Source of the DNA: Vandiemenella viatica
Lineage: Eukaryota; Arthropoda; Insecta; Orthoptera; Morabidae
Direction: 5' to 3'
Assembly: GCA_031002005.1 (NCBI GenBank)
Contig: CM061920.1
Location: 104,653,447 to 104,717,446 of the forward strand
Length of the DNA stretch: 64,000 nucleotides
The translations under genes were made by a program, and so were the position numbers. The notes beneath the pieces were generated by a model. That model was not told where the DNA came from, made no database searches, and was given only the letters and a program-made list of their open reading frames with translations. Within the stretch, counting starts at the first letter, position 1. Every line of letters begins with the position of its first letter. Shown one piece after another: positions 12,613 through 24,554 of this stretch.

Positions 12613-13489
12613 TACTTTTTCGGCTTTGAGCAGTCAGCCGTCGCTTCCACCTCGCCGTATCTGATCTGCCTAAAGCCTGGGATGCTGGCAGCTGCTCACC
12701 GCGACCACCCATCACGACTTCACATACAGCGCCGGGAGTGACGCTGTATGCCAAGACACCTCTTCACCTGTTGCTGCTTCAGCAGAATTGAGGTCACGAA
12801 TTGGGAATTTGCCGCTGTATCACCGCATTTCTGATCACTGCTATCTACAAGTGGTAAAGGAACTCAGTTTGTGCCACAGTTTTTCATTAGAACTCTGTTT
12901 TCAAACGCCTAGTATACGCCTGTGGGTTATTTCATGCTCTCCACTGTGTTATACCAATAAGAATTGCTAATATCTTTTTGTTGTAAATAACGAGTTATTT
13001 CATTCAGGTATATCAAGTGATCTTACTGATAAATACAGTTCATTTACTTTGATTTGTTGGAAAAAAAATACAAGTGTTAATATAATATTCGATTGTGACT
13101 TCGTGGGTTTTTCAATTTCTAGAAGGAACACCTTTGTTTATGAATCATTGTTTTATATGTAATAATATTAAAGTGTATTTGATTCAACCCACTGGCGCCC
13201 AAAGTAACGTAGCTATAAAATGCCTTAGCATTCACGTTTTACTCTGAGGTATTAAACATTATTTCACTAATCAATAAGAACACTAATATACCTTCACAAT
13301 CACAGAAATATTTATTTCACACTCAACCGTAGTTACCTCTTCCCTATTGCATCTAGTTCCTTCGCTATTGGAAAAAAATATTTGTCTTAGTTTTTATACC
13401 GACGTCATTGTATTTCATTAATTTTATTAACTTGTTGCTCTAAACTTAGACTTGATGCTGCAATTCATATCCCATCCTGACATAACCTC
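12613..13489. other. Spacer with GC-rich patch then AT-rich sequence
   Basis: The first 180 bases are GC-rich and may be a further part of a chimeric repeat. After that the sequence is AT-rich, with no coding content recognised. Confidence 0.4.
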
Positions 13490-13915
13490 TTTATTTCAAT
13501 ATATAACTTAATAGTTCAATCTGTGTCTTCCTCTGCAGATTCTTCCCTCCACTAATTAGCCAATCTCCTGTTCCTTAAAACGAGCCACACTGCCCTGTCT
13601 GTTCATTCAGTGACTTTCAGAAACTAATTTTCTTCCCTGTCGATTTAAAAACACGTTCATGACGTACTTTATCTATCCACTAAATTTCTAGCATCGTTCG
13701 ATATCACCTCAATTCGAATGCTTCAATTTTCCTTCCGTCCAGTATTCCTTAAGCACATGCTTTAGAACCATGAGGTGTGCCCTATACATATAGTTTTAAA
13801 AAGTTTTTTTTTTGAGTCGTTGATCGATATGTAAAACTCAAATATTTCTTTCCGCTGGTGCTATCCTGCTTTTGACAACATAACTTCCAGTAAAAGTTTG
13901 ACTGTATCGAATTTA
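13490..13915 (-). mobile_element. Decayed RTE-type LINE fragment (C-terminal end)
   Basis: On the plus strand, 13717-13900 aligns by eye with the RTE fragment in the foldback arm at 23905-24075: ATGCTTCAATTTTCCTTC, AGTATTCCTTAAGCACATG against GGTATTCCTAAAGTCCATG, then TTTAAAAAGTTTT and GCTGGTGCTATCCTGCTTTT. The coding sense is therefore minus and covers the region after the reverse transcriptase core. Many substitutions and indels have removed the frame. The upstream part (13490-13715) is assigned only by continuity. Confidence 0.55.
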
Positions 13916-16900
13916 TCATTCTCTTATCCTTACACATTAGACTTCCTTCCGCTTCCAGGTTAATACTACTGACGTTCCACACATCTGTAACAAGTATAAA
14001 TGTTTAGGTAATTAGTTAATACATCAAATAAAGTACACAGGTATAAGCTAATAACCTGTCACGACAGTGGCGGCGTTTTGTCACAGATTAAGTGTGGTTC
14101 ATTAGCTGCTAAAGGAGATAATTGACCAAATTTCAGTAAATTATATTGTTTTATTGCGTTCCGCCATGCTCTATCTACCTTCAAGATACAGATTCACACG
14201 TCAGTCTAGAAGATAGTTTTCCCTCTTCATACTAATTGTTTGTTGGCGTATGTATGAATGCTATGTGACATGCCTCAAGGGTACAATCGTGGCATTCTAC
14301 AGCCTTTTTTCTCGTTTTTGGCAATACGATTCATGTTTAACGTATACGTTAATAGAACTTGATGATTGTTGGTAAATAACTCGACCAGCGCAGATTATCT
14401 GACGTGGGTTGCGCTGCTTGATGTCAACTCAGCTGTGACTCCAGAGGTCTTATACATCTTGCTGCCTAAAGGTCTGAAATGGACTGGGCTCATCCATACT
14501 ACTTTACCTCCCTTGTAACATTTAAATCCCTACGCTGGAGATCATATACTGTACATACCTTCGTCACACTTGACATTCCCCGAGAGAATCTTCGTTGTTT
14601 TGTGGATGTCCTAGTGCTAAGCTTTTGTGACAAAATTAGCTTCATTGCCCGCTGCATCCGTAGACCTGTAGGAAGCCCACGTTTACCTTGGTGGCTAAAT
14701 TTATTGAGACTTATTGTATCAGCGTTCCATCTGACCTGCTAGAATTGCCTGTCGGGGAATACTTCACAGTCCTCTATGGACCCTCATTGCGTCGTTGATA
14801 TAACTGCGGTCCGTATCTAGACCTACCATCGTCGATCCCTGCTGGTGCAGTTTTTCAAGAAATAATACGTGCCCGTAATAACTGAATTTATCGGACTAAC
14901 TAAACCTTACTAAAGTGTATGATCAGATTCCCGTTATGAACTACGTACACGTGCTGTGAGAAAGAATTATTTGCGACTCTGTCTTCGGCGGGGAAATTCC
15001 ATTCTATCAGTTACGAAGTAAATGTTAATTTGCAATTTATTTAATGAATTATCAAGTGACAACAATGATTGCCATTCCAATAAAATCAAATTAACATTGT
15101 ATTAACGTCATTTACCACGTCTCCTTTCATTTTTAACAGTGTACAAGTACAATGTAAATAGTGAGTGTGGTCACGGATCTAGAATAGTTACTGTATTTTG
15201 GGTCAGAGGTTATGACTGCTTTACCTGATGTGGCTAAAGTGAGAACTTTAATTTTTATACAAAATTCATAGTAATAAATAACCACCCACACTTTTCAGTC
15301 GTAAAGTTTTACTATATGTTTTTAACTTAATTCACATACGAACTTAAATTTTCCCGTTAAATTCAGCGTAATAAAAACTCACCCACCTTATTCCACGTTT
15401 TTCAGTAGTTAAGTTTTAAAAATATATTTTAAACTAAAGCGACTTATTTAATTTAAAATTAAATTCTACTTTATGAAAGTATTCTGGTAATTTATTTCTT
15501 TTCATTTGCGTAACTATTAGGTTGCGCTTACCATCCGGAATTTGTAAAATAATGTCTGGCCGCTATTTTTCTGGAAACGAAGGCCGGACGCGGGACATCA
15601 CATTGTAACAGACCAATAGCTATGGAGATGAACACGGGCGTTGGTGGACAGAATGAACACCAACTAAATTATACACTAGCAGAAAACTAACCTAAACCAG
15701 TATATTACATTCGAGCTACGAGTATTAAGACATTACAAGATATTGAACAGTAAGATAATAACGCTGGAGGTGGGTAGTTTAGGCACTGGTTTGTGATATC
15801 TGTATATCTCTTGAATCTTGAACATGGTTTAACAGTCGTAGGTGATGCAACGAATTTATCAAGACAACAAATAGTGATATTATTTGTATGCGAAATTTTA
15901 CTTTATTTTACCTCTTAGTAAATATTTTTTGATTGACTATTAACCTTAATTACATTGACGTAAGGGTCACTTACGGGACATAGAACCTTTTGGTTTCAGG
16001 GGGCAATGATCTCTTCGTCGTATATTATCAAACATTTATATATAGCCGTAGACCTTTTTGCCTTTGTAGTGGGTGCGGCCGCACCCGACATAAGCGTAGT
16101 CCAGCATAATCCTACTCCTCAGCTGTGATAGTGTTGAACAGCACAACCCACGTCCCCGGCCCATTCCATGTCAACGTTCGGTCTGGTACACCCAAACATA
16201 GAGGCAACATCACCACGAACAGCAGAGCCCAGCGTAGAATCAGAACCTTCACACTGAATCCATCCGAACAGAAATAGCACCTTCTCTCAGTATCTGCCAA
16301 AACCAAAGAGCACAATTTCCACATCGTCGCTGACCGGGCCACATCGTGTTGCTGGCGTTTTCGTCTCCTTGAATCTTGATAACCAGCCGCGTAGCCTTAG
16401 AAATATCATGTCTTCCACGACTGAACATGTGGAGGGAAAATACATCACAATTTAATTTCTTAAACTACTTCACGTCACGATATATTGGCTAAATTCATGA
16501 GCATCAAGGTTGCAATTTCCGTCGATTTAAACACTAGAAATTTATGGCATTAAACAATCTGTTTTATTATTTGAAAAGCAATTAAACTTCTGTCTTCCTT
16601 TATATCAAAGTATGTTGATTGGTATAGTCTGTTAAACGGTATTTTACTTTTGGGTGCATGCACCGAATCATTAATTTGTTCAAAAATTAAGTGTATGTTA
16701 CATTTTCTAATTCCTTTGCCTCGTGCTGCTTAGTTTGCAATACTCAGAAGATTCCGTGACTCGTGCTGGATGACAAGATATTGCACATCACGCTCGGTAT
16801 TTTTTTATTTTATTTCCTGATTTTACATAGCCTACTACCTTGTTACCTAAAGTAGGCCCTTAGTTTCTACAGTTTTATTCTTAAAACAATTTACTTTATT

Positions 16901-17149
16901 TTTTTTGTTAATAATATATCTGGATAATTATTTTTAAGGATTTAATGGATTTAAGTATTCTAATAGTAAATCTACTAATTATTCTAATAATTAATATACC
17001 ACTTAATCTACCAACTAATCTACTAATTAATCTACCATCTTACTAATTCACACCAAAATCAGCAATTGTCTTTGTATTTTCATACTTCTAATTAATAAAC
17101 TGTCTATTTGTATACGTTCTTCTTTTACCACTGCTGGCCTGCGTCGACA
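13916..17149. other. Intergenic stretch, no confirmed gene
   Basis: AT-rich with no recognised family. A 76-codon minus frame at 16112-16342 has a hydrophobic stretch (VLILRWALLFVVMLPLCLG) but no homology I know. At about 16970-17046 an imperfect repeat of CTAATTAATCTAC-like units lies just beyond the 3' side of the R1-clade element. Confidence 0.45.
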
Positions 17150-17449
17150 TCTGGCCGCTAGCTGTCTCTGCTGATGCAGCGGGGCGACTGCTGACATGCT
17201 GACCACAAATTGTCGTCAGCCAGCTTCACGTTCCAGGTAGTGGTCTCGTTCTTCTCCGGTTTGTCCCTGGAGCCACCTGCTCCCCCATCAGGAGTTCTCT
17301 CCTGGAATCAGAGCAGGCCACCCCCTGAGCCCTGGAGAAGGTGCCTCTGGCTTCCAGAGGCACTACGATGAATTGAGTCTTTGCCGTCTTCCTGGTGCAG
17401 GCACCGCCTTAGTCATGGGCAGTGCTTGTAGTCAAATTTGGGTTGTTCT

Positions 17450-20400
17450 TTACTCTTGAGTTTCTTCCTCTCCTGTCCTTCTTTCTGCTTCTGATGCCGG
17501 TTGCTCGCGGCGTCCCCTACGCTCTGCCTGTTTCAATTCAACAAATCTCGCCTTCTCGCGCTGCGACGCTAGATTAGCAGCTTCATCCAGCAAGTGCCAG
17601 AGCTCGGTATCACGCAGTATATCGTATATTCTTCTGTTCTGAAGATATGCTCTTGATTCTTCAGTTTGTTTGCACTCCCAAACCACGTGCTCGGGAGTAC
17701 CACAGTCGCACCTGTTTGTTTCTTTGAGGCCTCTCTGTTCTAAGAAACTGTTGTATGGACCATGGCCAGATATGTAGTGTATGAGCCCTGGAGATGGTTG
17801 TAGGTGAGTCATGTTCATTCTCTCTTTCACGCAAGGAAGCATGTCGAAGGTCCTTCTGCCCGTGTTGCTGTTAGTCCATGTTTGCTGCCATTCATCCATC
17901 AGCGCATCCCAAATATCTTTTTTGGTTTCAACAGGCCTTCCAATTATTTCAGCAGCTTGGTCATACCTTCCTTTTTTAATCCAGTATAGCGCTCCTCGCT
18001 TCCTTACTTCCAGGTCCAGGGGCCAGATACCGAGTATAACCGTTAGGGCATCTGTGGCCGTTGTTCTGTAGGCCCCAGTTAGTCGGAGCAGAATTCCTCG
18101 CTGCGTACGGCGAAGCAGCTCCTTTGGTTTGACCTTTCTTAGGTGCTTGGCCCACGTGCTTGCAGCGTATCCAGTAACGGAGGTCAGTATTGCATCGTGA
18201 TATCTTCTTATGACGAGCGGAGGCAGATTAAACCGTCGTTCGCCAATGCTTATCAATTTATGCATTACCAGTGCTGCTCTTCCACATACTTCCTCCATGT
18301 GAGACGCAAATTTCAGTTGTTCCTCCAGGTTTACACCAAGGTAGCGGACTACTGCTTTTCTCTTTATTGTTTTTCCCTGGATCCTAATTACCGGATTTCG
18401 TTTGAGTGTTCCTTTAGGAGCATGTAGGTCGTCTTTTGTGGGGCTAGGTTTAACTTAACTGCTGCACACCACTTATTCAGGCAATCCAATACTGCTTTGC
18501 ATTTTGTTTCGAGTTCCTGCCTGGTGTCCGCGTCTATCAGAAGTGCGAGATCATCGGCGAATGCCACCACACCCAGCAGTTCTGACATTGTTTCAATATT
18601 TCCATGACCGGTTCCAAACCAATGTCCCAGAAATTGGTCCACACACTGATCCCTGCGGGCAACCTTTCGTCAGTCTTTTCTCTATGTACTTGTTGGGGCA
18701 CCGCAATTTGGCATATCTATTTCTACAATAATCTCTAAAAACTGGTATACAGGTTTTTTTGGACAGTTGATGTTTCTTAAGCGTTCGAACAGCGCGGGCC
18801 ACCAGAGATTGTCGAATGCGCCGGCGATATCCACAAATACTCCCACCACATAATTTTTGGAAGAGTTTTGAGCTATTTCCATTAAGCGGTTGATGGCGTC
18901 CTCTGTCGACTTGCCTGCTCTGAACCCATACTGATTTGGGTTCATCCCATGTTTTAATCTATGTTCCTTTAGTTTCTTGCAGAGTATCTTTTCTTGTACT
19001 TTCCGTAGAACATTGAGTAAGCAGATTGGACGATAGGATTTTGGAAGTTGTGGGTCTTTGCCTCCACCTTTCGCTATGATAATCACGTCACTCGTTTTCC
19101 ATGCATTTGGTATTTTTCCCTTTACCAGGCATTCGTTAAAAGTTATTTTAAGGTTGGAACCAGTTGGATGACCAGCTCCTGGAGGACCTCTGCTGGTATC
19201 CCATCAGGTCCAGGTGCTTTTCTTTTTGGAAGGGAAAATATTGCCTCTAATATCTCTTCATCTGATATGACGCATTTTTGATGTTCACTCTCGTAGGGAT
19301 CCCACATTTTTTGACGCAGTTCACTTTGCCGATCTGTCTCGTTTTTTGTATTGTCATCTGGAAGTAGCACGGCAAGTAACTCCCGTGCAGTTTCCATCCA
19401 GTTGGTGGTCATAGATCCATCCAGTTTTCTTACTGTAGACAAGGTTGTAGGTGGCCTAATTTTGCCAGCGGCAATCTTGTAGGGGATGCCCCATGGGCCT
19501 GATCTCATATTTTGTCTGACGAAGGCTTCCCAGCTTTTTTGTTTGTCTTCAGCAACAGATCCTTGAACTCTTGCTTTTTGTTCCTATATCTATCTAGAAG
19601 AGTCTGTCTCTCTTCTGTAATGAGGCAACGTTGATATGCTTTTCTTGCCTTCCTCATTGAGATTCGTAGTTTCTGCAATCTTTCTGTCCATGGTTGTCTT
19701 TTACTTCCCGTTGTTTTCTTTAGTGGAATTGCAGTTCTCATTGCGTCCTGGATTGCTCGAATTGTTTCTTCCGCAGCCTTGTCCACATCAAAATCTTTAT
19801 CTTCGACTTGGGGGGGAATAAAGCAACTCCTCAACCTTGGCCAGTTGGCTTTGCTGATGTCATATAGCCGTTGAATATTGGTACAGGCGCCTTCGCGCGC
19901 ACCGTCCCGCAGTCTTCCAGTTCGAACATAATTAGATTGTGATCACTGGTGGTTTGGTTCTCAATCACCTTCCACCCGCTTACTAGGTTTCCTGCTCTTC
20001 GATTTGCTAAAGTTATATCTATGTTCGATTTGGCACCTGCTCGGTCACTGAACGTGTATGGATTGTTTTGGCTCGTTTTTGACATACAGCTGTAATTCTC
20101 CAATCAGCTCGAGTAACTTTTCTCCTCGTGCGTCTGTACGACCGCTGTGCCAGAGTGCAGATTTGGCATTTGCATCGGCAACTATCACCGTAGGGCTGTC
20201 GCCTATGGCTGTACATATTTCCCTAATCTTGCAAAGATAGGGATCAATATCGTCTCTGTATTGGAAGTACATGTTAACGAGGACTACGTTTCCCCATTGC
20301 GTACCTAACTCCACACACACCGTATGTTCATCGCAGAATTGTGTTATTTTTGTGACTGTGATTTGCTTATTGAAGACTATGATGGCACTCATTGGTTTTT

Positions 20401-20587
20401 TCCCTGTCGAGATTATCTGAGACGTCACTGGCATGTGTGAGATTTTCCCTTCCCTGGAATGGGGCTCTTGAAGACAGAGGATATCTATTTGCATTTCCTC
20501 AGCCAGTTTACTCACTTCATGCAAAACCAGACTGGTTCTCCTGCAGTTTAACTGTGCGATCTTAATTCTCTCTGCACCCCTACTCAT
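17450..20587 (-). pseudogene. R1-clade LINE ORF2: endonuclease / reverse transcriptase, broken
   Basis: ORF2 nicks target DNA and reverse-transcribes the element RNA there. I take the ATG at 20587, before SRGAERIKIAQLNCRR, as start because it overlaps the ORF1 stop. The endonuclease spans about 20587-19900: KIAQLNCRR, LCLQEPHSREG, ADANAKSALWHSG and, in a shifted frame, SNIDITLAN and TTSDHNLIMFEL. The RT spans about 19300-18400: KRKAPGPDGIPAEVLQE, SYRPICLLNVLRKVQEKIL, YGFRAGKSTEDAINRLME, FVDIAGAFDNLWWP, TKGCPQGSVCGP and AFADDLALLIDA. The catalytic FADD is intact. A last long open piece (17450-18298, 282 codons) carries CDCGTPEHVVWEC and a charged Glu/Arg-rich end. The frame changes between blocks show it is dead, though most blocks read well, so decay is moderate. 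Confidence 0.85.
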
Positions 20588-21604
20588 GGATGCCGAGTAT
20601 GGATATTGCACTGTGGCCACGGCTGTCTCGAGTCAAGCATTATTCTTCCATGAGTCAGCACAAAATGACGATAAATTTGATCTGGATCAAAGATTTCGTT
20701 CCGTCTGTCAAATACTTGCTTGACTATAGTGAGTAACTGGGCTGAATTAGTAGGTATATTGTTTATCTTAAGTTGAATACGATCAATTGCCTCTGGTTGC
20801 GGAAATGTGATGTTTTTGCCATTTGGATGTGCTATTCTGGTTAGGTGGCGTAACGCCATAGTGAGATTTTGTGTTTCCTCTAGTCTAGCAAGCTGCAGAT
20901 TGTTTTCAAACTTTTGGTAGATATGGTCTGGAGCTATAGCAGCGTGTCTTGGTTTTTCGTTCGCTCGGTTTTTGGAGGCGCCACTAATTTTGCAGTAGTT
21001 GGATGTCATTGGAACTGGTTCCTACCCACCCAAGTCCAGCTCGTTTTGGTGGAGGTCTAGGAGAAATATCACAGATGGTAGAAGTAATCTCTGAGTGTTG
21101 GAGGATAGATTCATCTGTCTGCGTGCTTACGCTGTTTGCTGTTTCCTTCCCTTCTTGCAATATTTTCACCCTGTATCTTGCAGCCCTCTCTGCGTTCCTC
21201 CTCTTCTCGATGGCGTGTTTCTTGTTTTATTCCTCTTTCCTTTCCCTACTGTTTCTTCTATTAGGTTGATAATGATACTCAATAATTGATCTTTGTATGG
21301 TTTATCCATCCTCTTGGAGTTCCTTCTACTGTCCATAATCTGTTCTGTTTATCAATCTTTGAAGAAACAGTTGGTATGTCGGACAATCTTTGCCAGATTT
21401 GTTGCACGATTTTCCCCGTTTCCTGCATGGGATACAAACAGCTGACTGTAAGCTCGGTATGCACGATCTCGGTATCATGATTATCTCGTGATTGAGGTCA
21501 ACGAGATTAATGGAAGATGGCTTGAGGGGGTAGAAGGCAATAATGGCTGCCAAACTTAGATGGCATCTGGGCATTAATTTGATACTATCAGCTAGTGTAA
21601 TCAA
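20584..21604 (-). pseudogene. R1-clade LINE ORF1 (gag-like RNA-binding protein), broken
   Basis: ORF1 proteins of R1-clade LINEs bind element RNA in cytoplasmic particles. Three frames cover it. The piece at 21326-21604 has CIPCRKRGKSC followed by KDCPTY, resembling the last Cys-rich knuckle of gag-type ORF1 proteins in which CP.Y recurs. The piece at 20984-21169 has a Pro-rich end (SPRPPPKRAG). The piece at 20584-21009 is mostly helical and charged. The order of pieces is inferred from position, and frame changes lie between them. The stop codon TGA (20586-20584) overlaps the start of ORF2. A start codon cannot be fixed because the 5' part is decayed. Confidence 0.6.
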
Positions 21605-21640
21605 AATTCTGCCATAATCAGATGAAGTCTCCTAATACTC

Positions 21641-22067
21641 TTTCTAAATCGAATATATCACTGTAGGGCATTCGTAGTATCACGTATTTTAAGAATGTCA
21701 GTAAGTTCACTTAATACCGAATTAATAAGACTGGTTCAATTTTCCCAGGACTTTATTTAAATTATTACCGCTCTTTTGTAACAACTCAATCCACACGTAC
21801 ATCCTTTTGCTGTTTTGCATTACGCGTTAAATGTTTAATCAAAAGCTGGGAGAAAATATTACTATATGTTTCCCATTAAAATAATTATGCAGAAGAAGAA
21901 CAAATGCGTTAAATTGTCAATTGTAACGTCAAGCTTACTTCTGTGGTCGAAATTATCTTTGGTTATTGTGGTGGAAAGAAAATTAATTCAGGAAGATTTA
22001 ATATTATTAACATTTTGTTTAAGCATACGCTTAATATACTTCATAATACCTTACACAGTGTCGGATG
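21641..22067. other. AT-rich spacer
   Basis: No recognised coding or repeat content between the R1-clade element and the 219-bp tandem duplication. Confidence 0.5.
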
Positions 22068-22502
22068 ATTCGTGTAAACAGATAAAAAATTCATATGTAT
22101 GAATATTTTGTGTTAATTGTCATTCTTTAACTGTAATGTCAAATTAATTTTCATTATGAAATATCTTGTATGTAGCCACTGGTGATCCGTAGTTCATACT
22201 TCGTGCTTTGGAGACAGCAATGCCATCCATTACCGAGGCACACAACTCTACAAATTACCGTCATTATTATTATTATATGTAACAGCATTCGTGTAAACAG
22301 ATAAAAAATTCATATGTATGAATATTTTGTGTTAATTGTCATTCTTTAACTGTAATGTCAAATTAATTTTCATTATGAAATATCTTGTATGTAGCCACTG
22401 GTGATCCGTAGTTCATACTTCGTGCTTTGGAGACAGCAATGCCATCCATTACCGAGGCACACAACTCTACAAATTACCGTCATTATTATTATATGTAACA
22501 GC
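22068..22502. repeat. Recent tandem duplication, two units of 219/216 bp
   Basis: Unit 1 (22068-22286) and unit 2 (22287-22502) read the same by eye except for one ATT triplet in the ATT run near the end of the unit. Such identity amid decayed surroundings points to a recent duplication or to copy homogenisation. The unit has no coding frame. Confidence 0.95.
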
Positions 22503-22614
22503 ATCCCAGAGATAACATACTCATATATTACAGATGGAAAGATCTATAATTGAAAAAATAATAATTTTGGGGTGTTTATAGATTATTTAATTGTTTTGTT
22601 GGTAAACAGGTAAA

Positions 22615-22809
22615 TCAGGAAAAGATGACCATGAACACAAGCTGGCACTCAATGTCAGGCACAAGGGTGTGGGAAGATTCTCTTTTTATGTAAGGATGTC
22701 CGGGATTGGAATGAGTTACCAAGAGAAATGATGAATAATTTACCGAAAAACGTTGAAAGAATTTAAAGATAAAATTTGTAGAGGGCAAATGTAGGTGGTT
22801 GCTGGATAG
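22615..22809 (+). mobile_element. 3' end of a CR1/Jockey-like LINE RT, target of the foldback insertion
   Basis: Translated on plus with one frameshift it reads GKDDHEHKLALNVRHKGVGR, then FSFYVR, RDWNELPREMMNNLP and ERIKDK. This matches the block order (HDHKLAL..R..VGRFYL..SDWNKLPNEIMSNL) at the C-terminal end of the minus-strand LINE at about 34.0-34.2 kb, so it is a 5'-truncated relative of that element. The coding similarity ends just before the foldback element, whose target duplication starts at 22810. Confidence 0.65.
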
Positions 22810-22815
22810 GGGGAA
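22810..22815. repeat. Left 6-bp target-site duplication of foldback element (GGGGAA)
   Basis: GGGGAA directly precedes the first base of the left inverted arm and is repeated exactly at 30149-30154 after the last base of the right arm. Confidence 0.85.
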
Positions 22816-23784
22816 AGTAGTGTCTGAAGGGGGCTGTGAGCCAACTTTTTTCCCCATGTATTTCTTATGGACAAGGCTGTGAGCCCACTTTTTCCCTTAT
22901 GGACGGGGGAGTGAGCCCAGGACCACCCACGTCGCAACGGACGCAGGTGTGCGCGCTCTGCCACGTGCCACTTCTTAACCTGACTTAGAGGTCATAAATG
23001 GGAATAATATGTAAATGAGGCCACGTGCCACGCAGGTGTGAGCTCAAGTCGCCGTGCACGTGTACTGTGGACGCAGGTGTGCGCCTCTGCCACGTGCCAC
23101 GTTGGTACGGGTCATAATTCGTCTAAATGGCTTTATTATTTATTTTTTCTACGCGGTCAGGGTACTAAACCTCAATTACATGGTCTTAGAATATTAATGC
23201 ATTTGATTACGCTCGAAATGCGGTATAATATTCACTTTTTATTTTTATTCTGGGGCCCTGGGCTCTATATTTTATAATAAGTATTACATATTTTAATTTG
23301 TACTAGTGGTGTGAGGTATCGATTAATATCTACATTTTCTCACTATTATATCGCCGTTTATTTCATTTAATTCCGAGTACTGGTTCCAAAGATACGAATT
23401 CTTAGAGTTAACAGAGATTTTTTATTAAATCTTCGTTCCTACATCTCATTAGGAGGCGGGAACGCGAGGGTAGAACCAGTCGGCCCACAACACAAAAAAA
23501 AGCCGGCATGTGTCTCACCCCCGCGGCAGGTGGCGGAGAGAAAAAAAACAACTTCTAAGAAACTCGTTTCCTTACACCAGACGTTTTAAAAATCGCCTTG
23601 TCAGTCTAATTCATATGCACTACGATCTGGAGTGTAATGTCCGCTGTCCCCCCCCCCCCCCCGATCACAGTCCACATTAACATGTAATTCAAACAGCTAC
23701 CAATGGGACAATCATAATTTGTTTTTCGACGAATAAGGTAGAAGTATTTTTTAATACATATCTCTTTATGCGTCTGTCACCGTA

Positions 23785-24135
23785 TCAATGATAGCGTGCC
23801 TTGAACATCGTGTATGAAGAGCATTTATTCATTCGTACTGAAAATACTCTTATGATAAAAAGTACTGTACAATTCAGCATTCTTCTGCAGCACCACATTT
23901 CCAATGCTTCAATTTTCCTTCTTTCCGGTATTCCTAAAGTCCATGTTTCGCTACCATAAAGTGCTGTGCTCCACACATAGAGTATTAAAAAGTCTTTTCT
24001 AATTCCCGGATCAATATTGGAAACTAAAAGATTTCTCTTTTTCATGAAGGCTGTTTTTGCTAGTGCTATTCTGCTTTTAACCTCATTCTTGCTTCGGCCA
24101 TCGGTTGTAATTTTTCTTCCTACCGTAAGTAGCAA
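23785..24135 (-). mobile_element. RTE-type LINE fragment nested in left arm
   Basis: The minus frame (116 codons) reads MLLTVGRKITTDGRSKNEVK, RIALAKTAFMKKRNLL, YVWSTALYGSETWTL and EMWCCRRML. This is the region after the RT core that is typical of RTE-clade LINEs in animals. No RT catalytic box or endonuclease is present, so it is a short fragment. The right arm carries the same piece in inverted order (about 28861-29207). Confidence 0.8.
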
Positions 24136-24239
24136 AATTCACTTACTTCTCAAATTGTATTCGATCCTATTTTTTTTTTAATTTATATATTTATATTTAA
24201 TCTACTAGTATGGGTATCATTTCTGCTACATTTCGTCGA

Positions 24240-24425
24240 ACGTGGTGTTGAACCGGCTAACGTTCTGTCCTCACATTCGAGAGGACAGCGGTTTGAATCC
24301 CTCTCCGGGCATCCAGAATTCGGTTTTCCATGGTTTCCTCAAATCACTCCAGGCGAATGCAGGGATGCTTCCTTCAAAAGGCCAGGGATAGACTACAACC
24401 TTTCCTCACGCTGTTTTTAACTGAT
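24240..24425 (+). mobile_element. tRNA-derived SINE nested in left arm
   Basis: Head: GTGGTGTTGAACCGGCTAAC (A-box side), CTCACATTCGAGAGGAC and GCGGTTTGAATCCCTCTCC (B box), then GGGCATCC. Body: GGTTTTCCATGG, CTCCAGGCGAATGCAGGGATG and CTTCCTTCAAAAGGCCAGGG. Same family as 7246-7490. The mirror copy is at about 28605-28765. Because both arms have it, this SINE inserted before the arms became duplicates or were last homogenised. Confidence 0.85.
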
Positions 24426-24554
24426 GCTTGTCTTTGCGTGTCACTGGTTTGATTTTATCTTATGTATATATTATTATCTTGGACTTGTTACTTCTTTCCT
24501 CACCAATCATTTCCAAAGCTCATTCACTTCTTACTTTGTCTCTGCACTTAATTT

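Larger units (their letters stand above)
17150..21640 (-). mobile_element. R1-clade non-LTR retrotransposon, nearly full length, frameshifted
   Basis: The element reads right to left: ORF1 (gag-like), ORF2 with AP-type endonuclease, reverse transcriptase and a C-terminal Cys/His motif, then a GC-rich 3' region to about 17150. ORF1 and ORF2 meet in an ATGA overlap at 20584-20587. The C-terminal CDCGTPEHVVWEC motif, the endonuclease block ADANAKSALWHSGRTDARGE and the RT blocks GCPQGSV and FADDLALL point to the R1 clade (TRAS/SART/Waldo relatives). Exact ends are uncertain: no target-site duplication or tail was identified, and the limits given are where recognisable sequence stops. At least six frame changes make it inactive. 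Confidence 0.85.

Noticed and set aside
16112..16342. 76-codon minus frame with a signal-anchor-like hydrophobic run
   Set aside because: The hydrophobic run lies about 30 residues from the start, there is no homologue I know, and no splice donor fits the end of the frame. Not enough to call a gene.
22810..22815. Reading the foldback element as an LTR retrotransposon
   Set aside because: The long terminal repeats are inverted, not direct, and no primer-binding site or gag-pol frame lies between them.
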